NCBI GenBank assembly: GCA_011057175.1
Contig: DSBZ01000066.1
Location: forward strand, 1 to 8,540
DNA: 8,540 nucleotides
Direction of reading: 5' to 3'
Source: Candidatus Acetothermia bacterium
Lineage (GTDB): Bacteria; Bipolaricaulota; Bipolaricaulia; Bipolaricaulales; Bipolaricaulaceae
Notes under the pieces: generated by a model
What the model was told of the DNA's origin: nothing
Databases searched by the model: none
The model's input: only the letters and a program-made list of their open reading frames with translations
Translations under genes and position numbers: made by a program
Part shown: positions 1 to 5,288 of the stretch, in pieces
Numbering within the stretch: position 1 is the first letter of the stretch
Layout: each line of letters opens with the position of its first letter

Positions 1-101
1 AGGCGATCCGGGCCACAGGGAGATATCTTGTGCGGATCATGTGGTCGATGATGAAACAGGGACGGGACTACGAGCTAAGGGAAGCGACATGGCCCACTTG
101 A
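1..101 (+). CDS. C-terminal fragment of an IS110-type transposase (cut by window edge)
   Basis: An open frame enters from the left edge (first full codon at base 3) and stops at TGA 99-101, giving 32 residues that begin AIRATGRYLVRIMWSM and end REATWPT. The pattern of a small-residue helix, an aromatic and LVRI-type stretch, then a short basic tail ending GRDYELR resembles the extreme C-terminus of IS110/IS1111-family transposases, where the last helix is followed by a 'G-x-x-Y' motif and a short tail. No catalytic residue (DEDD domain or the C-terminal serine region) lies inside the window, so the call rests on this tail only. It is the sole supported gene on the plus strand, converging on the hicB-like gene. 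It could instead be an unrelated helical C-terminus. Confidence 0.55.
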   Translation, partial: AIRATGRYLVRIMWSMMKQGRDYELREATWPT

Positions 102-234
102 AAATCCGAGCGGGATGTTCAGGCCTTGAAAATGGACATATTCTTTACTTCTTAATATGGTTCTATCCTTGGGAAGACCAATCCGAGTAGAATATACGTG
201 CGCTTCAGCCTTTGGAACCCTTCGCTTGGGAGCA
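102..234. other. A+T-rich junction between transposase tail and hicB-like gene
   Basis: This 133-base gap is visibly richer in A and T than the rest of the window, especially about 126-200. It lies between two converging genes. In IS110-type elements the non-coding end can encode a guide (bridge) RNA and there are no long terminal inverted repeats, so the element end should lie somewhere here, but I cannot place it. No intact gene is seen. Confidence 0.4.
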
Positions 235-480
235 TCACGCGGAAAACTGGACATCTACCGCGACTTCGGCCTCTGTGAGGTACACGGCCTCGGGGGACAG
301 GAGTTCGCCGAGGGCGTCCTTCCCGAAGGTCTCAAGGTGGAACACAATCGCAGACTTCAGATTCGCGACTGCCTCCTCAACTGTGTTGCCATCGCTCACG
401 ACAACACCCTGGAGCCCAACCGGATAGGCAACGTAGCCATCCTTGGTCTTCTCTACGATCACTTTGAACCGCCGGTTCAT
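235..480 (-). CDS. Solitary HicB-family antitoxin-like protein
   Basis: This is an 81-residue protein starting at ATG 478-480 and ending at TGA 235-237. The N-terminal half shows the HicB-like fold pattern: a strand (FKVIVEK), the turn DGYVAYPVGL, a second strand QGVVVSDGNT, then a helix EEAVANLKSAIVFHLETFG. Many HicB antitoxins have PDLPGC in the turn. Here it is PVGLQGVVV, as in a subgroup of stand-alone HicB-like proteins. There is no added DNA-binding domain at the C-terminus. No HicA gene (a small double-stranded RNA-binding-like toxin) is seen on either side: the upstream neighbour is the nucleotidyltransferase gene 88 bases away, and downstream lies the junction with the transposase tail. 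The upstream ribosome site is weak (GGGGGA). Function as an antitoxin is inferred from the family only. Confidence 0.75.
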   Translation of the reverse strand: MNRRFKVIVEKTKDGYVAYPVGLQGVVVSDGNTVEEAVANLKSAIVFHLETFGKDALGELLSPEAVYLTEAEVAVDVQFSA

Positions 481-551
481 CGGGCGTCCCCCGGGAGGAG
501 TGTAGGCGAGGTGCCTCAGCCGTCAACCATGAGCAGTCCCCGTCGCTCCCG

Positions 552-590
552 CGCCGCGCCCCATGACCCTAGGACTGAAGGTCTGACTCC
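552..590 (-). repeat. 39-bp dispersed repeat, copy A
   Basis: This copy is related to the copies at 1551-1589 (8 mismatches in 39) and 3580-3618 (12 mismatches). The conserved core on the plus strand is GACCCT at 565-570, TGAAGGT at 576-582 and TGACTCC at 584-590. Read on the minus strand it encodes the last residues SDLQS and the TAG stop of the nucleotidyltransferase gene. Confidence 0.7.
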
Positions 591-970
591 CCGGGGGAGT
601 CCGCGGCCGCCCGCGCGTAGAGGACGATCCCGGTGCCCAGGGCTTCGCGCACGAACGGGTTCTCTTCCTCCATCATCCGCCCAAGCTCGGCCTGGGTGTA
701 GGGGAAGACATCCACGCCGATCCCGCAGCCGCGCGGAGTGTACGCGGGGATCCTCTCCAGGAAAGGAAGCGGCGAGTCGGAAAGGACGACCAGGAGGTCG
801 GCGTCGCTTCCGGGAACCGCCTCGCCTCGGGCGAGCGACCCAAACAAGACCACCCGCTCCACCTCCGGGTGGTCGCGGGCGAGGGCCGCCACGGCTTCCC
901 TCAGGCGGGCGATCGTCCCCGGCCGGTCAAGCCAGGTGACGCGCACAGAACGCCACGATTCGCTCGGCAT
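569..970 (-). CDS. Minimal nucleotidyltransferase (MNT), partner of HEPN protein
   Basis: This 133-residue protein has the signature of the Pol-beta-like minimal nucleotidyltransferases: GSLARG at residues 44-49 followed by SDADL at 55-59, giving metal-binding Asp56 and Asp58, and a third acidic position at Asp87 in GVDVFPYT. Proteins of this family paired with HEPN partners act as antitoxins. In studied cases they modify the HEPN toxin by adding AMP. I chose ATG 968-970 because a GGAGG lies 9 bases upstream. This gives a 44-base overlap with the end of the HEPN gene, which implies translational coupling. A downstream GTG at residue 9 would shorten the overlap and is possible. The final residues SDLQS and the stop come from repeat copy A, so the native C-terminus may have been replaced or extended by the repeat. 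Confidence 0.85.
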   Translation of the reverse strand: MPSESWRSVRVTWLDRPGTIARLREAVAALARDHPEVERVVLFGSLARGEAVPGSDADLLVVLSDSPLPFLERIPAYTPRGCGIGVDVFPYTQAELGRMMEEENPFVREALGTGIVLYARAAADSPGESDLQS

Positions 971-1325
971 CGCGGACCGCCTCCTCGGCGTCGGTCGCCG
1001 TGTACCGCTCGCACGGGGCGCCCGCGGGGAAGGCGTTGGGGTAGCGGGCGGGGATGTAGTGTCGATCGAGCCGCCGGCCGGCCTGGACCACGTCGTCGGG
1101 GGGCTGAAGCGAACGGGGAAGTTCCTGGAGAAGTCCCCACACCGAGTGGCCGCGGGCGTCCCCGCCCGCGGACTGGTAGAGGGCCTTGATCGCCTTCTCC
1201 GCCGCCTGGTGGGCGGCGAAGCAGGCCCAGTCGAAGTGGCTGATTTCCTGGGCCCGCCGGGCATGGAGGAGATCCCGCTCGGCCTGGCTCATCCAGTCTC
1301 TCGCCCGACTCGCCATGGGAACCAT
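927..1325 (-). CDS. HEPN-domain protein, likely toxin of HEPN/MNT pair
   Basis: This 132-residue all-helical protein belongs to the HEPN domain family. The recognisable blocks are RDWMSQAERDLLHA (9-22), the helix FAAHQAAEKAIKALYQ (36-51), GHSVWGLL (59-66), and LDRHYIPARYPNAFP (86-100), followed by a terminal helix with EEAVRDAERIV. HEPN toxins cleave RNA through an R-x4-6-H motif. The only match here is Arg84 to His89 (RRLDRH), just before the conserved YIPxRYPNA block, so catalytic competence is uncertain. Two start codons are possible: ATG 1323-1325 and ATG 1314-1316. Neither has a strong ribosome site, and the second gives MASRARDW, a common type of start for this family. It precedes and overlaps the MNT gene, the usual order for this two-gene system. 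Repeat copies A and B lie on either side of the pair. Confidence 0.85.
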   Translation of the reverse strand: MVPMASRARDWMSQAERDLLHARRAQEISHFDWACFAAHQAAEKAIKALYQSAGGDARGHSVWGLLQELPRSLQPPDDVVQAGRRLDRHYIPARYPNAFPAGAPCERYTATDAEEAVRDAERIVAFCARHLA

Positions 1326-1513
1326 TGTACGCGCGCGCGAGGTTCAGCGGCCGGGGTAGTGGGCCACCGCGGCTCAGAGCCCACGAAGTGGGGGAGGCAG
1401 GTCCCCGCAACGGCGAGCGCCCTCTCGATCGGTGGCGGGCAGTCGCGCCCCAGGCTGAGATAGGCGAGGAACCCGATCCACACAAGGACCAGGGTCCAGC
1501 GCACGGTCCTCAT
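1289..1513 (-). pseudogene. Truncated VanZ-like membrane protein fragment
   Basis: The ATG at 1511-1513 opens a 74-residue frame. The first 45 residues look like the beginning of a VanZ-family protein: MRTVRWTLVLVWIGFLAYLSL forms a first membrane helix, then a proline-containing loop (CPPPIE) and the HFVG motif at about residues 42-45, which in VanZ proteins starts the second helix. After HFVG the frame becomes low-complexity and proline and arginine rich, has no further membrane helix, and runs 37 bases into the HEPN gene. I infer that the gene is broken just after its second conserved motif, at about 1380. A real one-helix small membrane protein is the alternative. The family assignment is tentative because only about 45 residues are informative. 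Confidence 0.35.
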
Positions 1514-1550
1514 CCCCAGCCGTACTCCCCGTTCCTCCAGTAGCGCCCCC

Positions 1551-1589
1551 CGCCTCGCCCCGCGACCCTAAAAATGAAGGTGTGACCCC
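1551..1589 (-). repeat. 39-bp dispersed repeat, copy B
   Basis: This copy is the closest relative of copy C (6 mismatches in 39, with only one in the first 19 bases, CGCCTCGCCCCGCGACCCT). On the minus strand it encodes the last residues SHLHF and the TAG stop of the ST7-like gene, in the same reading frame in which copy A ends the MNT gene. Confidence 0.75.
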
Positions 1590-3514
1590 GTGACCTTGCG
1601 CTTGCGCGGCCTGCTCAAGCGCTCCAGCCAGTCCAGCGCCCCGGGGACGGACTCCCAGGCCGGCGCACAGGCGCCCGCACTGATCGCGGCCTCCTCTCCC
1701 GACCCGAGCTCGTAGGAGTCGAACCCCCCTGGGGGCTGGCGCTTCCCCAGCAGGAAGGCAGGCACGTGCGGGTTGGCGGAGAGGGCACTCTCCAGGAGCC
1801 GCCTCGCCGCCGGGGTATCGCCGTGGCGGCGGAAGGAGACCAAGGCGCGGCAGTAGGGCCACACCGCCATGAGATCGTCCGCGTAGTCGGCCAGGAGCTC
1901 CTCGGCCTCGGCGACTTCTCCGCGAGCGATGAGCCGCGGCAACAACCAGTAGCGCACGCCCTGGTTGTCGTTGGGATTCAGCCGCAGCATCTCGCGCAGG
2001 GTCGTCAGCCCCTCGTCTTGCCGCCCCAGGCGGAGCTGCTCCGTCGCCAGCCCGTGCAGGGCGCGCAGGAGCGGCCGGGTCTCCAGGGCTGACCAGAAGC
2101 GGTCGGCGTACTCTCGGGCGAAGTCCTCGCCCAGCGCGCGCTTTCCCGCTTCCACCCCCTTTGCGTAGAGCTCGGCGGCCTCCTCGGAAGTCCGGGCAAC
2201 CTCGGCCAACAGCACGTAAGCGTCCGCGCAGTCGGGGTGAACGTGCAGCGCCCGGCGGGCCAATGCCACCCGGCGGCGCCCGAGGGAGTCGAACGCCTCG
2301 TAACACAGGTCCTGCGCCTGTTCCAGCTTGTTGCGTGGCTTGTACTTCCCGGGGTCCACCTTCTTCCCCCCGAACTCCTTCCGGAGGGCGCGGTTGAGCT
2401 CCTCCACACTCTGGAAGTCCTTTCCGTCGAGGAACCGCCCGATCCGAGCGTGCGCAGCCTCGAGGGCGCGGCGATCGAAGATCCCATGGCGGTAGAGCTC
2501 CTCGTGGCCCGGAGGATCGAGGAGAAAGGGGAGGCTGAGTTCGTACTCCACCTTGCCCAGGGCCGTCGCCACCTCCACCGTCCAGCGACCCGAATCGAGC
2601 TCATCGTCGCCTGTGTTCGCCAGCGCCCGCAGGAGCCCCTCGAGGAACGCGAGCTCCTCCGCGTTCGGCCTTCTCGGCCCGGCGTCCGCGGCCCCCTCCA
2701 GCAGCACGGCCAACGGATACCCCTCCGGGTCGGCCACGGGAAGCTCGTGCGCCTGCCAGAGCTCCTGATCCGCCTGCGGGAGCTCCTCCAGCTCCGCAAA
2801 CCCGATGTGCCACAGCCCCCGCCAGGCATCGAGCACTTCCTCCTCGTGCTCCGCGTCGCGCAGCGCCCAGAAGCGTTCTTCGGACGGGAACAGCGCCACC
2901 GCGAGCGACCGCTCACCGGCGAGCGTGCAGGCGTAGCGCATCCCCGGAGGAGCATCGGGCCTGGAAATCTCCACGAGATCGTCCCCCCCGAGTTCCCGCC
3001 AGACGCCCGAGCGGACGAAGGCCGCCACCGCATCGGCGAAGGCCCTCACCTTGTCCACGGTGACCCCCGCCGCATCGAGGTAGCCGGGGCGCTCCTCCTC
3101 CAGGCCGTGCAAGTATTCCGAGAGAAGGCTCTCCAGCAGGAACTTCATGCAGTCCTCGATCAGCTCGAGCTGCGCCCGGAACTCCACCTGGACGCCCGCC
3201 GGCGCGAGCAGCTCGCCCAATCGCTCGGCCAGTTCTTCATCGTTGACCTCCACTTTCCCCGGCCGATAGCGCAGCCTGTCTTGGGCGAGCGCCGCCATCG
3301 CCTCGAGGACGAGATCGACCGAACGTACCTCCCCCTCCACAAGCCTGCTCGGCCTGGCCACCTCCCCCTCCGTGCTGGCGCACAGCGCCACCGTGAGCGG
3401 CTCCGGCAGCCCATCGTCGCCCTCGGGCCCCACCGGGAGTCGGACCACGGCTGCCTGCCAGGTATTGTCCGCCCGCTGGGGCCACTGCTGCAGTTTTTGC
3501 ACCTCGCCACTCAT
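1568..3514 (-). CDS. ST7-like tetratricopeptide protein of unknown function
   Basis: This is a 648-residue soluble protein with no signal peptide or membrane helix. I read three parts. Residues 1-130 resemble the N-terminal DUF6930-type region of a bacterial family. Residues 190-330 form a mixed alpha/beta region containing LPVADPEGYPLAV and a later RRP segment. Residues 395-590 are helical repeats with the ST7-like hallmarks RRALHVHPDCADAYVLLA (420-437), LRLNPNDNQGVRYWLLP (510-526), GEVAEAEELLADYADD (532-547) and ANPHVPAFLLGK (580-591). The C-terminal PGALDWL (624-630) is also typical. The role of these bacterial proteins is unknown; such repeats normally mediate protein binding. ATG 3512-3514 is supported by GGGAGGT 9 bases upstream. 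The last residues, VTGSHLHF, are encoded by repeat copy B, and copy C lies 65 bases before the start, so the gene is bracketed by direct repeats. Confidence 0.85.
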   Translation of the reverse strand: MSGEVQKLQQWPQRADNTWQAAVVRLPVGPEGDDGLPEPLTVALCASTEGEVARPSRLVEGEVRSVDLVLEAMAALAQDRLRYRPGKVEVNDEELAERLGELLAPAGVQVEFRAQLELIEDCMKFLLESLLSEYLHGLEEERPGYLDAAGVTVDKVRAFADAVAAFVRSGVWRELGGDDLVEISRPDAPPGMRYACTLAGERSLAVALFPSEERFWALRDAEHEEEVLDAWRGLWHIGFAELEELPQADQELWQAHELPVADPEGYPLAVLLEGAADAGPRRPNAEELAFLEGLLRALANTGDDELDSGRWTVEVATALGKVEYELSLPFLLDPPGHEELYRHGIFDRRALEAAHARIGRFLDGKDFQSVEELNRALRKEFGGKKVDPGKYKPRNKLEQAQDLCYEAFDSLGRRRVALARRALHVHPDCADAYVLLAEVARTSEEAAELYAKGVEAGKRALGEDFAREYADRFWSALETRPLLRALHGLATEQLRLGRQDEGLTTLREMLRLNPNDNQGVRYWLLPRLIARGEVAEAEELLADYADDLMAVWPYCRALVSFRRHGDTPAARRLLESALSANPHVPAFLLGKRQPPGGFDSYELGSGEEAAISAGACAPAWESVPGALDWLERLSRPRKRKVTGSHLHF

Positions 3515-3579
3515 GCCCGCGCACCTCCCGCGAGGACATCATCGCCCACCGGGGCCTTCCTGGCAAGAGAAGCCCGGCG

Positions 3580-3618
3580 CGCCTCTCCCCGCGACCCTGA
3601 ACTTGAGGGTTTGACCCC
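3580..3618 (-). repeat. 39-bp dispersed repeat, copy C
   Basis: This copy is intergenic, upstream of the ST7-like gene and downstream of vapC. Bases 3594-3610 form a near-perfect palindrome, ACCCTGAACTTGAGGGT (7 of 8 pairs), which is only partly kept in copies A and B. The TAG present in the other copies is not in the same position here. The rest of the gap 3515-3770 holds no gene I can recognise. Confidence 0.75.
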
Positions 3619-3770
3619 TCTGGCTGGGGCTGGCAGGTGCGGATGAGGCGCAGGAGGGCGTGCCCGCAACGCTCGGCGCACAGATGCTGGTCCGTCAAGG
3701 GGTCGGTGCTCTCACAGCCCTTCTGCCACAGACCATTAGCCACCCACGATGGGGAAGACGTGCTCGCCAG

Positions 3771-4241
3771 CTAACCGTCAGCTTCGCTTAGGTTCTCCCG
3801 GCGGGCTCGGTTCAAGAACTCGTCAACTGAGGCAATCCAGCGGAACTTGTCCCGCAGGGCGTTATGAAGGCGCCTGTCCGCAGTGACAAGAGGAGCCTTC
3901 TCGCGTTCTGCCAGGGCGAGATAGGCTGCATCATGTGCCGAAGCACATTGCAGGCGTTCAGCAACAGAGATGACTGAGGCAGGCGGCACGCTGAACAGGG
4001 GAAGACCGAAACGCTCGAACTGTTCGAGGAGGGTTGCGATGTCCTTTGCAGCGGCACGCCCCCTGCGCACGGCTTGCCACAGGGCGCTTGCCAGTTCGTA
4101 GGGCAAGAGAGAAATGGAGATAAGCTCTAGCTTGTCTGCTGTGTCAACGAACCGCCGAAGCAGCTTCCTTGCCGAAGCATGATCGGGCTCGTCTTCCAGG
4201 AGGCTGGCCAGCATGACGGAGGCGTCGATGACCCCTCTCAC
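3771..4241 (-). CDS. vapC: VapC-type PIN-domain toxin (predicted ribonuclease)
   Basis: This 156-residue PIN-domain protein is predicted to be a magnesium-dependent endoribonuclease. The acidic residues expected of the active site are visible in order: Asp6 in VIDASVML, Glu49 in LPYELASAL, Asp104 in SAHDAAYLALAE and Asp122 in LVTADRRL. The length is somewhat above the typical 130-140 residues. The GTG start (4239-4241) overlaps the TGA of the upstream antitoxin gene (GTGA), a classical toxin-antitoxin arrangement that couples translation. VapC toxins usually cleave initiator tRNA or the ribosomal sarcin-ricin loop; which target applies here cannot be read. The gene appears intact. It ends at TAG 3771-3773, and about 150 bases separate it from repeat copy C. 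Confidence 0.9.
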   Translation of the reverse strand: MRGVIDASVMLASLLEDEPDHASARKLLRRFVDTADKLELISISLLPYELASALWQAVRRGRAAAKDIATLLEQFERFGLPLFSVPPASVISVAERLQCASAHDAAYLALAEREKAPLVTADRRLHNALRDKFRWIASVDEFLNRARRENLSEADG

Positions 4242-4474
4242 CGCCGCCGCTCCTCCAGCCGCCGGGCCTCATAGAGGGTGTCCTGGAGCGTCAAGCCCTT
4301 CAGCTTGTTGCCCAGCGCGAACCACTCCTGTACGGCTCCCCTCCGCAACTCGGCGCGCGCCGCCTGCTCGAGGAACTTCGTCCGTCCCCGCTTGCCGGCC
4401 ACTGCGTCGATCTGCTTCAGCAAGTCCGTGGGCAGAACGATCTCCGTCCGCTGCCTTCCCTCAGCCGGTTTCAT
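4238..4474 (-). CDS. vapB: VapB-type antitoxin, ribbon-helix-helix-like
   Basis: This is a 78-residue protein directly upstream of and overlapping vapC. The N-terminal region RTEIVLPTDLLKQIDAVAG (9-27) has the strand-then-helix pattern of a ribbon-helix-helix DNA-binding domain, with a second helix around RTKFLEQAARAEL (31-43). The charged C-terminus, including WFALGNKLK (51-59) and EARRLEERRR (69-78), would bind and block the toxin. ATG 4472-4474 is chosen because GGGAGG sits 6 bases upstream and the ribbon strand begins near residue 9. An in-frame extension further upstream would be proline-rich and would run through the promoter. The protein is expected to repress its own operon by binding the repeats in the promoter region just upstream. 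Confidence 0.85.
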   Translation of the reverse strand: MKPAEGRQRTEIVLPTDLLKQIDAVAGKRGRTKFLEQAARAELRRGAVQEWFALGNKLKGLTLQDTLYEARRLEERRR

Positions 4475-4484
4475 CTGCCACCTC

Positions 4485-4502
4485 CCGGGGCAAGAACCCC
4501 GG
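4485..4502 (-). promoter_or_regulatory. Hairpin at the vapB ribosome-binding site
   Basis: This is a perfect 6-base inverted repeat, CCGGGG and CCCCGG, around a 6-base loop. In the transcript the 3' arm abuts the GGGAGG ribosome site of vapB, so folding could limit translation. It could equally be a second DNA operator. No U-tract follows, which argues against a terminator. Confidence 0.4.
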
Positions 4503-4507
4503 TAACA

Positions 4508-4536
4508 ATCATCCGGTACGAAGTACCCGGTGTCAA
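4508..4536 (-). promoter_or_regulatory. Predicted vapBC promoter with palindromic operator in spacer
   Basis: On the minus strand a perfect TTGACA (4531-4536) is followed after 17 bases by GATGAT (4508-4513), a 4 of 6 match to the -10 consensus. The spacer contains the inverted repeat GGTACTTCGTACC (4515-4527), well placed for repression by VapB. Transcription would begin near 4501, leaving a leader of about 26 bases. Confidence 0.6.
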
Positions 4537-4599
4537 GGCCTGGCGTGACCCAGCACCGGCAGTTGGCCCACCCAGGCGCGCGCTGGGGCACGACCTGTA

Positions 4600-4660
4600 G
4601 CCGGCGCCCAGCACGGACGAGTTCGCCCTGGCGTGGCCGGCCAAGCTGGGCGCTGCCGGC
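4600..4660. repeat. Imperfect inverted repeat, about 13 bp arms
   Basis: The left arm GCCGGCGCCCAGC (4600-4612) pairs with the right arm GCTGGGCGCTGCCGGC (4645-4660), with one 3-base bulge and a 32-base spacer. It lies between the end of the decayed dehydratase copy and the vapBC promoter. It may act as a transcript structure separating the two loci. No T-tract is present. Confidence 0.4.
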
Positions 4661-4683
4661 AAAGGGGGAAGGCGTCCCCGCAC

Positions 4684-4703
4684 GCCACGAGCTACAGGCC
4701 ACA
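4684..4703 (-). repeat. Heptameric GCYACAn repeat, copy 1
   Basis: Bases GCCACGA GCTACAG GCCACA form three units of a 7-base motif on the plus strand. A closely related copy (17 of 20 bases) is at 7273-7292. Confidence 0.45.
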
Positions 4704-4729
4704 GGCGGTCGCACCCAACGGACCGCGCC

Positions 4730-5288
4730 TCACCCCTTCACGCCGTACGCGGGCCCGAGTTCCCGCAGCGCCGCCCGAATCGCTTCGACGTCCTGCTCGC
4801 AAGCGGTGGCGTGCGGGTGGGCGAGCTTCCCCGCCAGGCCGGCCGGGGGGCGCCCCCTGGGCCACGAAGATCCTCGCGGGCCGGGTGGCGGTGGTGTTTT
4901 ACTCCTCGGCGGTCAGGAAGTCCGCGAACAGTTTCTCCCCTGGCCCGAGGCCGGTGACCCCGATCTCGATGTCCTCCCCGGGCCCCTGGCCGGAGAGGCG
5001 CACGAGCTCCTCGGCCAGGTCGACCATCTTTACCGGCTCGCCCAGGTCCACCACACACACCGACCCGTTGTCCCCCGGCCCCCTGCGTGCCGAACGCGCT
5101 GGGCTGCCTGGGCGATGGTGATGAAGTACCGCTTCATCTCCCGGTGGGTGACGGTCACCGGCTCTCGCCGGCGGATCCGGTCGCGGAGCGTGGAACCGAC
5201 GCCCCCTCAGCTGCCCAGGACGTTGCCAGACCGCACCGAGACGTACGCCGACCATTCGGCTGCCTGCCGCGCCGCCCTCCAGTACCTC
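4730..5288 (-). pseudogene. Decayed C-terminal copy of a PglF/WbpM-type dehydratase
   Basis: All three minus-strand frames must be joined to follow this copy of the intact neighbour's C-terminal third. Homology starts near the position of Glu427 of the intact protein (YWRAARQAAEW), continues as YVSVRSGNVLGS up to an in-frame TGA (5207-5209), then REPVTVTHREMKRYFITI. A one-base loss in a G-run near 5080 then shifts the frame to DNGSVCVVDLGEPVKMVDLA and GLGPGEKLFADFLTAEE. TAA 4899-4901 follows, then ARIFVAQGAPPGRP, and after another shift EAIRAALRELGPAYGVKG before TGA 4730-4732. The N-terminal two thirds are missing. Around EPVTVTH the two copies match at about 45 of 51 bases, elsewhere less, so this is an old paralogue or duplication rather than a fresh one. 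No function is expected. Confidence 0.85.

Noticed and set aside
157..939. Plus-strand open frame (260 codons) opposite hicB-like and MNT genes
   Set aside because: It overlaps two genes with clear motifs, and the second half is low-complexity Arg/Pro/Ser.
2237..3646. Long plus-strand open frame (469 codons) opposite the ST7-like gene
   Set aside because: It is antisense to a gene with clear family motifs. Its composition is rich in Arg, Pro and Leu without recognisable motifs, as expected for a shadow frame in GC-rich DNA.
3237..3743. Minus-strand frame starting at GTG 3741-3743 with several cysteines (LCAERCGHALLRLIRTC)
   Set aside because: It crosses repeat copy C and then runs out of frame inside the ST7-like gene. 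The Cys-rich 35 residues match no family I recognise, so I do not call a gene, though a small remnant upstream of copy C is possible.
4485..4502. Intrinsic terminator at CCGGGG/CCCCGG
   Set aside because: No T-tract follows on either strand, and it lies between promoter and start codon of vapB.
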